DNA from: PALSA-243 sp036268375
Lineage (GTDB): Bacteria; Acidobacteriota; Terriglobia; Bryobacterales; Bryobacteraceae
DNA: 24,929 bases
Assembly: GCA_036268375.1 (NCBI GenBank)
Contig: DATAUH010000134.1
Span: 1 to 24,929 of the forward strand
Direction of reading: 5' to 3'
A program made the position numbers and the translations under genes. The notes beneath the pieces are model-generated. The model was not told the DNA's origin and did not search any database. It saw only the letters and a program-made list of their open reading frames with translations. Below, in pieces: positions 1 through 10,499 of this stretch (position 1 is the first letter of the stretch; every line of letters begins with the position of its first letter).

Positions 1-1
1 C

Positions 2-2173
<2,172 letters not shown>

Positions 2174-2180
2174 GGTTTCT

Positions 2181-2498
2181 GTGGCAAATCACTTCGGCCG
2201 CGACATTTTGATTCAGTCGGAAGACCCCAAGAGCGCCGCGCGCTTTTACGTCGATCAACTGGGCTTCGAAATCACGGCCGAAACGCCGAACCTGATCAGC
2301 CTCGAAGGGGATCGCATCAATATGTACATCGAGCGCGGGCCTGCGCTGGGCCCAGTGCTCGAAGTATTTGTCGGTGATGTGGAAGTTGCGAAGCAACGCC
2401 TTATCGAAAACGGCTGTCACGTGATCAAAGACGAGCCCGAGTTCCCGCGCTGCTACGTCAAAGATCCCAACGGCTTGATTTACAATCTGTCAAAGTAA
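2181..2498 (+). CDS. VOC (glyoxalase/bleomycin-resistance fold) family protein
   Basis: A 105-residue single VOC domain. It opens with a beta strand and the segment EDPKSAARFYVDQLGFEI, and closes with YVKDPNGLIYNL, both typical of this fold. Members include glyoxalases, dioxygenases and antibiotic-binding proteins; the substrate here cannot be read from sequence. The chosen start is the GTG at 2181, because AGTGAGG (2169-2175), which spans the leuS stop, forms a Shine-Dalgarno sequence 5 bases upstream. The open frame extends back to 2130, but that part overlaps the conserved end of leuS. Probably co-transcribed with leuS and translationally coupled to it. The stop codon lies in an inverted repeat shared with the convergent gene downstream. 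Confidence 0.88.
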   Translation: MANHFGRDILIQSEDPKSAARFYVDQLGFEITAETPNLISLEGDRINMYIERGPALGPVLEVFVGDVEVAKQRLIENGCHVIKDEPEFPRCYVKDPNGLIYNLSK

Positions 2499-2542
2499 GT
2501 GTGCGGCTCAATTCGAAGACCGCTGCGCTCCATCACTTACTT
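2493..2542. terminator. Inverted repeat spanning both convergent stop codons; possible bidirectional terminator
   Basis: AAGTAAGTG at 2493-2501 is perfectly complementary to CACTTACTT at 2534-2542. The arms contain the TAA of the VOC gene (2496-2498) and the TAA of the minus-strand gene (2537-2539). Inside is a possible short second stem, GCGG 2503-2506 with CCGC 2520-2523. No U-run follows on either strand, so this is not a classical intrinsic terminator. Confidence 0.35.
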
Positions 2543-2950
2543 CGGCGGCTGCGACTTAGGCGAAAGTTGCAGATCGGGCAGTTTGTTATCCTTGCCGATC
2601 GTAAAATTATTCAGATTGATTGAAGAGGAATCGTACCCCTTCAACGCAGCCTTCAACACGCACGGCCCTGTGTAGGAAGTGCCGTCGCCCATCGCCATAC
2701 TGGATGTCGGTAGAGCTCTCGCGATGTGATTAAACTCATCGCGCTCGGCTTTCAGATTGAATACGCCGTTCTTACCCGTGGTCAGCATGCGTGCAGGTTC
2801 CGAACCGCGGCACTCCAGTTCGATATCGACGCCTTTCCCCGGCGCACTGCCGTCGGCCATTTTAACCTGACCGCGAAGATAGACGGTATCGACCGCGAAC
2901 AACGGTATCGCGGCCAACCCGGCGATCAATAGTGAGGACATTAGCTTCAT
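2537..2950 (-). CDS. Small secreted protein, carboxypeptidase-regulatory-like (beta-sandwich) domain
   Basis: A 137-residue protein. Residues 1-20 form a signal peptide with a hydrophobic core (SSLLIAGLAAIPLFA). The mature part, beginning around VDTVYLRGQVKMADGSAPGKGVD and continuing through GKNGVFNLKAE, resembles the transthyretin-like carboxypeptidase-regulatory repeat common in secreted Acidobacteriota proteins. It contains two cysteines (in ELECRG and GPCVLK) that could form a disulfide outside the cell. The ATG at 2950 is supported by AGAGG at 2956-2960 (read on the minus strand), 5 bases before the start. It has no obvious functional partner. The domain assignment is by appearance only. 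Confidence 0.7.
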   Translation of the reverse strand: MKLMSSLLIAGLAAIPLFAVDTVYLRGQVKMADGSAPGKGVDIELECRGSEPARMLTTGKNGVFNLKAERDEFNHIARALPTSSMAMGDGTSYTGPCVLKAALKGYDSSSINLNNFTIGKDNKLPDLQLSPKSQPPK

Positions 2951-3033
2951 GCGAACCTCTATCTAATTTCAGGTTACACCCCGGTCGCGCACGTGCAGCT
3001 TAGCCCGATAGAGTCACCGACGCTCGTGTGTAG

Positions 3034-4239
3034 TTATGCGCATTTATGCGTGGCGAATCGGGTCGCGCCGCGAAATGCATCCGAGTCACGCGCCGCAGCG
3101 ACCAGCATCACTTCGCGATGCTTATCCAAATCGGCTGACGATGGAGGTTCCAGTCTTTCGACACACTGCAACGTGTGGCCTTCGCCTGCGCCCGGAAACG
3201 ACGCGGCGCACCCGTTCGTGAGCGCAAGAAACTCCCGTTCTGGAAACGCAACCTTCTCGCGCGGTCCACCAGTGCGCGCAATCTGCGCTGCCTGTGTCAG
3301 CGCGCGCTGCGCCGCGGGCCGATTTTCTAACAGCCGTAGACGATCGAGCGCCTGTCTCCAGAGTCCCGCGAACACAGCCCTGTCAGCCACGGCGCGTACC
3401 AGAAACTTCAGGTAATTCACTTCCAGGACCTCTTCCAGTTGCTGCTCGCTATAGTAGCGGCTCGTCGTCGCGCGATGCCGATGCTCCACCTGCGCGTCCG
3501 CGACATAAACGCTCGGCCAGGCGCGCTGCCACGCGCGATAGCCGATGTCCAGGTCCTCCACATACGCCGGCTCATAGGCTTCATCGATAGCGCCGAGCGC
3601 GCGCAGTTTTGCGGTGTCGTACAGCGAACATCCGCCGCTGCCGTAAAGCACCGGCGTTCCATCTTCGCCTGTGAGCGGTTCATCGCAACGCAAGGGGAAA
3701 TCTGTTGGATTATCCTGCGCCATCACGGCCTTTCCAGTCTCTTCGCGACGCACTCCCGGCGGAAAGTGGATCTGCGCGGTGGAGCAAAACAGGTCGCGCA
3801 CGTCATCAAATGGCCGTAGCAATGCGCGAAAAAATCCCGGCGCGACCTCCATGTCGTTGTTCAATAAACAGACGTGCGAATACCGCGCCCGTGCAATGCC
3901 GCGGTTCACCGCGCGCGCAAAAGAGAGCGGCCGCTCGCAAACGTCCACTACCACTTGCGGATGCTCCGCGCGTAGCCAGGCGGCCGTCCCATCGTCCGAC
4001 CCGTTGTCGCTGACGATTATTTCGGCCGGCAGTGCTTCCAGATCGCGCAAAATGCCTGGCAGGTGCGTCGCCAGCAGTGTGCGCCCATTACGTGATGGAA
4101 TCACCACGCTGATGCCGGGCTGCGAAGGCCGTGCGGGAGATTGCGCGAGCGCCGCGCGCCGGGGACGCGTGAAGCCCGCCAGCCGCGCCAGCCAGTAATC
4201 AAATGACGGTGGCACGGTCGATCGATTCAGGGCGCTCAT
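3034..4239 (-). CDS. Glycosyltransferase family 2 protein
   Basis: A 401-residue GT-A fold glycosyltransferase. The nucleotide-sugar-binding start ISVVIPSRNG lies at residues 43-52, EIIVSDNGSDDGT at 73-85, the metal-binding DXD equivalent LNNDMEV at 126-132, and the acceptor/catalytic segment YVEDLDIGYRAW at 226-237. This layout resembles rhamnosyltransferase-type GT2 enzymes that build cell-surface glycans. The roughly 150 C-terminal residues match nothing I recognise. No membrane segment is evident, so it is probably cytosolic or peripheral. The ATG at 4239 lies 41 bases inside the upstream gene; a GTG at 4215 is an alternative start. The long overlap implies translational coupling with the toroid-like gene. 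Confidence 0.9.
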   Translation of the reverse strand: MSALNRSTVPPSFDYWLARLAGFTRPRRAALAQSPARPSQPGISVVIPSRNGRTLLATHLPGILRDLEALPAEIIVSDNGSDDGTAAWLRAEHPQVVVDVCERPLSFARAVNRGIARARYSHVCLLNNDMEVAPGFFRALLRPFDDVRDLFCSTAQIHFPPGVRREETGKAVMAQDNPTDFPLRCDEPLTGEDGTPVLYGSGGCSLYDTAKLRALGAIDEAYEPAYVEDLDIGYRAWQRAWPSVYVADAQVEHRHRATTSRYYSEQQLEEVLEVNYLKFLVRAVADRAVFAGLWRQALDRLRLLENRPAAQRALTQAAQIARTGGPREKVAFPEREFLALTNGCAASFPGAGEGHTLQCVERLEPPSSADLDKHREVMLVAAARDSDAFRGATRFATHKCA

Positions 4240-5212
4240 ACCACTCCAGCGCCTGCATAGCGAAAACCGCGGGCACGGGGCTCACATGCGGAATCCACGC
4301 GCCCCCCTTCCGTCCAAAGTAATAGCCGCCATTCGGGAGTTGAAACTCACGCACCCGCGCGGCCATCGCATCGCAATCCGCCTTTCCCGCCTGAATCGCG
4401 CACTGTACCCGCAGCAACTGCGCTGCTACGTCGCCGCGTTCGAAGTGCGAGGCCAGTTCGCTGTAAAGCGCGTTCACTCGCCCGGCCCCTGCGCGCACAA
4501 TCGCGTCGTGCTCGGGATGCGCAAGCAGCCCTTCCAGGAAATACAAATAGGGATGCAGCCGGTCCATCATGTGATGCGGATCCGTCGAGCCCGGTAGAAA
4601 ACTCTCGTGGCCCCTGAGAGCGCTTTCGAGAGCTCGCGCATAGCATTCGACCCAACTGCTGTCGCCCGTGATTGCCGCCAGTTCCCGCCACGCCGCAGCC
4701 GATTTCAAGTGATAGCATCCCGTTGAAAGCGACCATCGCGTGGCATCTAGCGGCAACGGCGTCTTGTCAGGCAAATGCAATACCGGCCACGCGGATCCAT
4801 CGGCACGCAAAAAATCGTTCGCCATGGATCGCGCAATTGCCTGCGCCGCATCCACCAATTCGCATTCTTTCGTTACCCGCCACAGCGCCAGCAGCCCGCG
4901 CACGATAATTCCGCAGTCGAAGAAGTATGCACGCTCTGCCGGCTCAATCTCAAATGGCATCACGCCGCTCTCGGCATCCCACGCTTCGCGCGTCAGAAAA
5001 TGCGCCGCGCGCACGGCCCCGTCCAGAAACTCCGCCTCTGCCGTTTGCCGATATGCCAACACCAGCGCACTCACCGTGTAGCCTGTGATTTCCGTAGAGA
5101 TCTTACGATTGAGTTGTAGATCGGCGCGGTAATAACGCGCCACGCCGCCCGAAGGAAACTGGATGCCCGACCGCGTCAGCCAGCGTCCGGAGGCCCGAAG
5201 TTGCGATGACAA
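4199..5212 (-). CDS. Predicted alpha/alpha-toroid (six-hairpin glycosidase-like) protein of unknown function
   Basis: A 337-residue, helix-rich protein without signal peptide or membrane segment. Repeated paired-helix units with aromatic and glycine turns (STEITGYTVSALVLAYRQT, YFFDCGIIVRGLLALWRVT, MMDRLHPYLYFLEGLL, PNGGYYFG) suggest an alpha/alpha-toroid as in six-hairpin glycosidases, uronyl epimerases or isoprenoid cyclases. I cannot point to catalytic residues. The start is the TTG at 5212: an in-frame TAA lies four codons upstream (5222-5224) and no ATG occurs before residue 84. The 3' end overlaps the glycosyltransferase gene by 41 bases, so the two products probably act on the same glycan. 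It is divergent from the DUF885 gene, with 83 bases between them. Confidence 0.75.
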   Translation of the reverse strand: MSSQLRASGRWLTRSGIQFPSGGVARYYRADLQLNRKISTEITGYTVSALVLAYRQTAEAEFLDGAVRAAHFLTREAWDAESGVMPFEIEPAERAYFFDCGIIVRGLLALWRVTKECELVDAAQAIARSMANDFLRADGSAWPVLHLPDKTPLPLDATRWSLSTGCYHLKSAAAWRELAAITGDSSWVECYARALESALRGHESFLPGSTDPHHMMDRLHPYLYFLEGLLAHPEHDAIVRAGAGRVNALYSELASHFERGDVAAQLLRVQCAIQAGKADCDAMAARVREFQLPNGGYYFGRKGGAWIPHVSPVPAVFAMQALEWYERPESIDRATVI

Positions 5213-5278
5213 ATCGCTAGTTTAACCCAGCGTGCGCGACGCCGTTCTGTGCGCGAGCCCACAAAAATGTTCCATTCA

Positions 5279-5284
5279 TATAAT
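5279..5284 (+). promoter_or_regulatory. Candidate -10 box for the DUF885 peptidase gene
   Basis: A perfect TATAAT lies 11 bases before the ATG at 5296. No Shine-Dalgarno sequence is present in GGTTTTAGCCT, and no good -35 hexamer sits at standard spacing. If used, the 5' leader would be only about 4-6 bases. Confidence 0.5.
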
Positions 5285-5295
5285 GGTTTTAGCCT

Positions 5296-7005
5296 ATGAA
5301 ACTCTGGCGCCTCTTAATTCTTGCATCGGCGGCATCCATGTCTTATGCGCAGACTCGCGACGCGGACTTCGCCAAACTGGCGGACCGTTACTTCAACGAC
5401 GCCCTCTTCAAGTACGACCCCGCGCAAGCCACTTCCGCCGGTTTTCACCAGTGGGATACGCAGCTCCCCACCTTCTCGCCCGCTGAAATCAACGCCGGTA
5501 TTGCAGTTCTCAAGAGCTTCGATGGCGAGGTGGAAAAGTTCGGCGCATCCGGCCTCTCGCCATCGGCAGCGGCGGATCGCGAGCTTCTGCAGTCGCAAAT
5601 TCGCAGTCAGCTTCTGACGCTCGAGAACATCCGCCCGTGGGAGAAAAACCCCGACACCTACTCCTCCTACGCCACCAACGCCATCTTCGTGATCATGGCG
5701 CGAAGTTTTGCGCCTCCCGAAGCGCGTTTGCGCTCGGTCATCGCGCGCGAAAAGCAGATCGCCCGCCTGCTCCAATCGGCTCACGAGAATCTGAAAAATC
5801 CGCCCAAGATCTACGTGGATATCGCCATCGAGCAGTTGCCCGGCGATGTCAGCTTCTTCCAAAACGACGTGCCTGCCGCGTTCCAGGCCGTGAAAGATGC
5901 CAGCCTGCTGGCGGAGTTCAAATCCATCAATGGCTCCGTAATGGCGGCGCTCAATTCGTACCAGTCTTACCTCAAGACGAACGTGCTGCCGCATGCCAAC
6001 GGCGATTTCAAAATCGGCGCCGCCAATTACAGCAAGAAGCTCCTGTATGACGAGATGGTCGATACGCCGCTCGACAAACTGCTCGAGATCGGCTTCCAGA
6101 ACCTCCGTCAGAATCAGAACGAGTTCAAGCGCGTGGCCGCGAAGATCGACCCCAAACGCACGCCGCAGCAGATTCTCGAAGATCTCGAGCGCGATCACCC
6201 GGCGCCCGATAAGCTGCTTCAGACCTTCCGCGACACGCTCGGCGGACTGCGCGATTACCTGGAGGCTCACCACATCGTTACCGTGCCGTCGCAGGTGCTC
6301 CCGATCGTGGAAGAGACTCCGCCCTTCGAGCGCGCTACCACCTTTGCCTCGATGGATACGCCCGGCCCTTACGAACAGGTCGCGAAAGAAGCGTTTTTCA
6401 ATGTCACGCTGCCGGAGACGAGCTGGAAAAAGGAGCAAGTGGAGGAGCACATGGCCGGTTTCAATCGCGGCACCATCATCAGCACCGCCGTACACGAAGT
6501 CTTTCCCGGCCACTATGTGCAGTTTCTCTGGTTGAAGGAAGCGCCCAGCAAAGTGCGCAAGCTTCTGGGCTGCAGCAGCAACGCCGAAGGTTGGGCGCAC
6601 TACAGCGAACAGATGATGCTCGACGAAGGCTACGGCAATGGCGATTTGAAACTGCGCCTGGGCCAGTTGCAGGACGCGCTTTTGCGCAACGCCCGCTACA
6701 TCGTTGGGATCCAGATGCACACCGGCAAGATGACTTACGATCAGGCCATCGACTTCTTCGTCAAAGAAGGCTACCAGACCCGCGTCAACGGCGAACGCGA
6801 AGTGAAGCGCGGGACCGCCGACCCCACGTACCTCTACTACACGCTAGGCAAGCTCGAAATTCTAAAGCTGCGTGAAGACTACAAAAAGCAGAAAGGGTCC
6901 GCGTTCTCGCTGCAGCAGTTCCACGATGCGTTTCTCAAGCAGGGATTTCCGCCGATCAAGATCGTGCGTCGCGCGCTCCTGGGTAACGATTCGCCGGTTT
7001 TATAG
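5296..7005 (+). CDS. Secreted DUF885 family metallopeptidase
   Basis: A 569-residue protein with a signal peptide at residues 1-18 (MKLWRLLILASAASMSYA). The body is the helical DUF885 fold. The zinc-site motif HEVFPGH occupies residues 400-406, and the downstream glutamate motif AEGWAHYSEQMM begins at residue 430, giving E431 as the likely third metal ligand. DUF885 proteins are common in Acidobacteriota and other soil bacteria and are regarded as exported zinc peptidases, but substrates are mostly unknown. Length is normal for the family. The ATG at 5296 is preceded by TATAAT and no Shine-Dalgarno sequence. The gene ends 8 bases from the convergent ADOP permease stop. Confidence 0.92.
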   Translation: MKLWRLLILASAASMSYAQTRDADFAKLADRYFNDALFKYDPAQATSAGFHQWDTQLPTFSPAEINAGIAVLKSFDGEVEKFGASGLSPSAAADRELLQSQIRSQLLTLENIRPWEKNPDTYSSYATNAIFVIMARSFAPPEARLRSVIAREKQIARLLQSAHENLKNPPKIYVDIAIEQLPGDVSFFQNDVPAAFQAVKDASLLAEFKSINGSVMAALNSYQSYLKTNVLPHANGDFKIGAANYSKKLLYDEMVDTPLDKLLEIGFQNLRQNQNEFKRVAAKIDPKRTPQQILEDLERDHPAPDKLLQTFRDTLGGLRDYLEAHHIVTVPSQVLPIVEETPPFERATTFASMDTPGPYEQVAKEAFFNVTLPETSWKKEQVEEHMAGFNRGTIISTAVHEVFPGHYVQFLWLKEAPSKVRKLLGCSSNAEGWAHYSEQMMLDEGYGNGDLKLRLGQLQDALLRNARYIVGIQMHTGKMTYDQAIDFFVKEGYQTRVNGEREVKRGTADPTYLYYTLGKLEILKLREDYKKQKGSAFSLQQFHDAFLKQGFPPIKIVRRALLGNDSPVL

Positions 7006-7013
7006 CGGCCCGC

Positions 7014-9470
7014 TCACTGCCGTAAGGCCACTGTTGGATTGACCGCGGCCGCCTGCCGAGCCGGGAAGTAGGCCGCCAGGGCGGCTACCGTCGCGAGTAC
7101 TGCGGCCACGGCTGCAAACGTAACTGGATCGCTCGACTGCACGCCAAACAGCAAGTGCCCGAGCAGGCGAGTCAGACCAAACGCCGCCGCGAGGCCGATC
7201 GCGACGCCGAGACCTGCCAATTTCAATCCCTGCAGCACAATCAACCGCAGCATATCGCCCTGGCTCGCCCCTAGCGCCATGCGAATGCCGATCTCCTGCG
7301 CGCGCTGCTCTACCGAATACGACATCAGCCCGTAAATTCCGATCGACGCCAGCAGCAGCGCAATCCCGGCGAACACTGTGAGCAGCGTCATGTTGAAATT
7401 CTGCCGGCTGATCGAGGATGACATTACCTGTTCCATCGTGCGCACGTGCGAAATCGGCAGCAGCCCGTCCACCGCGCGAAATTCGCGCTCAATCACAGCC
7501 CGCATCGCCAGCGGGTCGCCGGCTGTCTTTATCTCCCAGGAAAGCGGAATCACGCTGTTGGCTAAATCCGTGATGCCCTGCGGAACCTGGCTCTGTGGCA
7601 CATACATGACCGGCTCTTTACCGTCTTCCAGCCCGGTGGCGCAGATGGAGCCCACGATTCCCACAATCTGCCGCGGCGAGTCCGTGAACTGCGGCCCCAG
7701 AAACTGTCCGATGACGATCGTCTGCCCCAGTGGGTCCGAGTGCGGCCAATATTTCTTGACCATGCGCTCATCGATCAACACCACCGGCGCCGAACTGCCC
7801 TTATCGCGATCGGTAAAGACGCGTCCGCGCAACAACGGAATGCCGAACACTTTGAAGTAATCTCCACTGATCGAGCGCCATTGCTCATCGCCCTCCCACT
7901 TTCCTTGTGCGGGCGTGTGTCCGGGGATGTTGAACGGCAGGTCGACGTCATTTTCCATCGGCGTCAGAATCGATGTGCTTGCTCCCAACACGCCCGGCAA
8001 GGCCCTCAGTCGCTGCTCCACCAGCGTGCTGAAGGCATCCACGCGCGCGGTCGTCGGATAACTGCCTCCCGCCATTGAAGTCTGCAGCGTCAGCACATTG
8101 TGCGGATCCAACCCGGCGTTCACCGAGCGCAAGCCGACAAACGTCCGAATCAACAGGGCCGCGCCGATCAGCAAAACCAGCGAAAGCGACATCTCAAGCA
8201 CCACCAGCGATGCTCGAATCAACCCATGCCGCTTTCCCGTGCCTCCGCGGCCGCCTTCTTTCATAGCGCCTGCTAAGTCCGCATTGGATGTATGCAGGGC
8301 AGGGAAGAGCCCGAACAAAATGCCGGTCAGTGCGGCCACGCCTATCGCGAACAGCGCCACATGCCAATCGAGCGGCGGCGCCTGCGTCACTCCGTTTTCG
8401 TCCGTGATTCGGGGAATTCCGCCCGGCGCGAGGCCCAACAGCGCGCGTACGCCCCACGTACCCAAAACCAGCCCTACGACTCCTCCCAACAGCGCCAACA
8501 TTACGCTTTCAGTCAGCAATTGCCGCAGCACGCGCCCGCGGCTCGCCCCAATCGCCGCGCGAATCGTGAATTCCCGCTGCCGCACCGCCGACCGCGCCAG
8601 CAGCAGATTCGCTACGTTAGCGCACGCAATCAACAGCACGAACCCCACGGCGCCTTCCAGCACTAACAACTGAAACTTGGCATCGCCCACCATCGATTCC
8701 TGCATCGGCAGCACGCCCACGCTTTCCGCCTTGTCCATCCATCCAGGATTCGCGCGCCGAAACTGTTCGCCGACGGCCTTCATCTCCGCGCGCGCATGTT
8801 CGATATCGACTCCCGGCTTCAAGCGCGCCGCCGCACTGAGGTAATGTCCCTGGTTCGTGCTCTGTGGATCGGCCTGTAGCGGCGTCCACAAATCTACTTT
8901 GTCTTCCGATTGAAAGCCTTGCGGCATGATGCCCACGACTGTGTACGGCCGCTTGTTGAGCAGAATGGTCTTACCCAAAATCGCCGGATCGGCCCCCATC
9001 CGCGTCTGCCACAACCGATAGCTCAGTACGGCGGCCGGCGCTCCGTCCGGCAGATCCTCCGCCTCGGTAAATGTCCGCCCCCTGAACGGCGTCGCACCGA
9101 AGACTTGGAAATATTCTCGAGAGACAGTGAACGCTTTCACTTCATTCGGCCGGTCTCCCACGCCCAGGTTCAACGCCAATCCGGAATCGGAATAGAGCGT
9201 CATGGCCTCAAATACGTCGTTATGCCGCCAGGCCATGTACTTCGGTATCGAATTCGAAGAGCCGAAGTTGTTCGGAAATTTGCGCCCCAGCCTCACCAGC
9301 CGTTCGGCATTCGGGTACGGCAGCGGCTTGAGCAGCACCGCGTTCACAACTGTGAAGATGGCAGTGTTCGCGCCAATCCCTAACGCTAACGCCGACACCG
9401 CGATCGCGGTAAAACCGGGATTGCTTTTCATCGTACGGAACGCATATCGAATATCGGCGGCGAAGCTCAT
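7014..9470 (-). CDS. ADOP-type duplicated MacB/FtsX-like ABC transporter permease
   Basis: An 818-residue membrane protein with two MacB periplasmic-core plus FtsX units. The first starts with NPGFTAIAVSALALGIGANT, its periplasmic domain covers about residues 50-250, and FtsX helices follow at about 270-400. The second unit runs from about residue 420, with its last FtsX domain at about 690-805, including SYSVEQRAQEIGIRMALGAS. This is the acidobacterial duplicated orphan permease architecture. These genes usually occur in many copies, often without an adjacent ATPase gene, and none is present here. The role is probably efflux or envelope stress, but the substrate is unknown. The start is the ATG at 9470; no Shine-Dalgarno sequence is visible upstream. 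Confidence 0.95.
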   Translation of the reverse strand: MSFAADIRYAFRTMKSNPGFTAIAVSALALGIGANTAIFTVVNAVLLKPLPYPNAERLVRLGRKFPNNFGSSNSIPKYMAWRHNDVFEAMTLYSDSGLALNLGVGDRPNEVKAFTVSREYFQVFGATPFRGRTFTEAEDLPDGAPAAVLSYRLWQTRMGADPAILGKTILLNKRPYTVVGIMPQGFQSEDKVDLWTPLQADPQSTNQGHYLSAAARLKPGVDIEHARAEMKAVGEQFRRANPGWMDKAESVGVLPMQESMVGDAKFQLLVLEGAVGFVLLIACANVANLLLARSAVRQREFTIRAAIGASRGRVLRQLLTESVMLALLGGVVGLVLGTWGVRALLGLAPGGIPRITDENGVTQAPPLDWHVALFAIGVAALTGILFGLFPALHTSNADLAGAMKEGGRGGTGKRHGLIRASLVVLEMSLSLVLLIGAALLIRTFVGLRSVNAGLDPHNVLTLQTSMAGGSYPTTARVDAFSTLVEQRLRALPGVLGASTSILTPMENDVDLPFNIPGHTPAQGKWEGDEQWRSISGDYFKVFGIPLLRGRVFTDRDKGSSAPVVLIDERMVKKYWPHSDPLGQTIVIGQFLGPQFTDSPRQIVGIVGSICATGLEDGKEPVMYVPQSQVPQGITDLANSVIPLSWEIKTAGDPLAMRAVIEREFRAVDGLLPISHVRTMEQVMSSSISRQNFNMTLLTVFAGIALLLASIGIYGLMSYSVEQRAQEIGIRMALGASQGDMLRLIVLQGLKLAGLGVAIGLAAAFGLTRLLGHLLFGVQSSDPVTFAAVAAVLATVAALAAYFPARQAAAVNPTVALRQ

Positions 9471-9495
9471 GTCGGCATATACGATTTACGCCCCC

Positions 9496-9522
9496 CGCCA
9501 GGTTGCAATTTTCTTCCTGGCG
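9496..9522. promoter_or_regulatory. Inverted repeat in the ADOP/DUF6496 divergent intergenic region
   Basis: CGCCAGG (9496-9502) and CCTGGCG (9516-9522) are perfect inverted arms around a 13-base AT-rich loop (9503-9515). The repeat lies between two divergent starts at 9470 and 9549, so it could be an operator or a 5'-leader hairpin. It has no known family assignment. Confidence 0.35.
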
Positions 9523-9548
9523 CCCTGATTGCACACCTTTTCAGCGCT

Positions 9549-9953
9549 ATGCCGGAAAAACGAACTATCGATCGCGCTCGCAAAGATAAGCGCGAAGGCA
9601 AAGCGCCGACCACGCAAGCAGGCGAGTTCGTGCGCGAGGAAATGGACCACATTCGTGAGGGAAAACACGGCGCGCGTTCGGCCAAACAGGCAATCGCGAT
9701 CGGCCTGTCCAAGGCCCGCCGCGCGGGCGTGAAACTGGCGACGCCAAAGAAGGGAACCACATCGGAGAGCACCCGCCGTCAGGCCGCGCGCGATACAGCC
9801 ACGGGGCAAAAAGGCGGCGCAAAGAAAGTGTCGGCCAAGCGTTCGCGCGCAGTCACCCAGGCCTTAAAGAAGGAAGGCAGCAGCGCCGCGTCGCACCTTG
9901 CTCTTTCGCGCCAGGCGAAGTCCGCTGCCAAACGGCGCAAAGCCGCGCGTTAG
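9549..9953 (+). CDS. Small, highly basic DUF6496 protein
   Basis: A 134-residue protein very rich in lysine, arginine and alanine. The N-terminal half (PEKRTIDRARKDKREGK, then GEFVREEMDHIREGKHGARS and KQAIAIGLSKARRAGV) matches what I know as DUF6496, a small domain of unknown function found in many soil and plant-associated bacteria. The C-terminal half is a low-complexity basic tail (KKVSAKRSRA, AAKRRKAAR), reminiscent of histone-H1-like or other nucleic-acid-binding tails, so DNA or RNA binding is a reasonable inference. The start is the ATG at 9549, with no Shine-Dalgarno sequence before it. The stop is 3 bases from the convergent thioredoxin-like gene. Confidence 0.85.
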   Translation: MPEKRTIDRARKDKREGKAPTTQAGEFVREEMDHIREGKHGARSAKQAIAIGLSKARRAGVKLATPKKGTTSESTRRQAARDTATGQKGGAKKVSAKRSRAVTQALKKEGSSAASHLALSRQAKSAAKRRKAAR

Positions 9954-9956
9954 GCG

Positions 9957-10490
9957 TTACTTCTTGCCTTGCGCATTGACTAAGCGGTCCAACTCGGTGA
10001 AAATCCCGTTGCCCTCGAAGAAATCTTTCGACGTCATGTTGTAGCCGTAGTCTGCGCGGACATAGCCGTTCGGATCGATGATGTACGCGTGCGGAAGATC
10101 GGCCTTCGGGGTCAGCAGGTAGGAATACTGCATTTGCCCCATGTCGTAAAGAATCGGATAGTCCACCTTGTGGTTGGTGACATAAGTCTTCACTTTGTCG
10201 GGCGTTTCCGCTGCGGGACCCAAGATCGTCACCACAGAGATCACCTGCACCTTGTCGCCATATTTCTGTTCCACCTTGTGCAGCACGTCTGCAAACGCAC
10301 CGCAGTGCGGACACCCGGTCTGCATGATATCCAGCACCACGATCTTGCCGCGGTAATCCAGCAGGTCGTGCATCTTTCCGTTGGAATCGTAGAGCGACCA
10401 ACTGGGGGCCCGCCGCAGATTTTGCTGCGCGTACGCTGCGCTCAAAGCGCAAGTGGAGGCCAAGGCGAATACTGCAAGAGCACGTTTCAT
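9957..10490 (-). CDS. Exported thioredoxin-fold protein (TlpA/AhpC-TSA type) with CPHC active site
   Basis: A 177-residue protein with a signal peptide at about residues 1-21 (cleavage near AYAQQ). The thioredoxin fold starts with the APSWSLYDSNGKMHDLLDYRG strand region. The redox site CPHC is at residues 60-63, after VVLDIMQTG, and the cis-proline region reads DLPHAYIIDPNG. It likely works outside the cytoplasmic membrane as a thiol-disulfide oxidoreductase; no dedicated partner is nearby. It is last in the uvrA-to-mtnA run, starting 9 bases after the mtnA stop (TAG, 10500-10502). A TAAAAT hexamer that overlaps the mtnA stop, 11 bases before the ATG, could give it a promoter of its own. Confidence 0.9.
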   Translation of the reverse strand: MKRALAVFALASTCALSAAYAQQNLRRAPSWSLYDSNGKMHDLLDYRGKIVVLDIMQTGCPHCGAFADVLHKVEQKYGDKVQVISVVTILGPAAETPDKVKTYVTNHKVDYPILYDMGQMQYSYLLTPKADLPHAYIIDPNGYVRADYGYNMTSKDFFEGNGIFTELDRLVNAQGKK

Positions 10491-10499
10491 CAGAAACCG

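Noticed and set aside
2493..2542. Treating the convergent stop-codon repeat as a firm intrinsic terminator
   Set aside because: The loop is 32 bases and no U-run follows on either strand, so it is listed only as a low-confidence candidate.
5314..6720. Long open frame on the minus strand (468 codons) opposite the DUF885 peptidase
   Set aside because: It is fully antisense to a gene with a signal peptide and metallopeptidase motifs. Its product is rich in His, Arg, Val and Gly with no recognisable domain, as expected from GC-rich codon bias.
7014..9470. Considering the ADOP permease as part of a MacA-MacB efflux operon
   Set aside because: No membrane-fusion protein, ATPase or outer-membrane channel gene is adjacent. 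Both neighbours are unrelated genes on the opposite strand.
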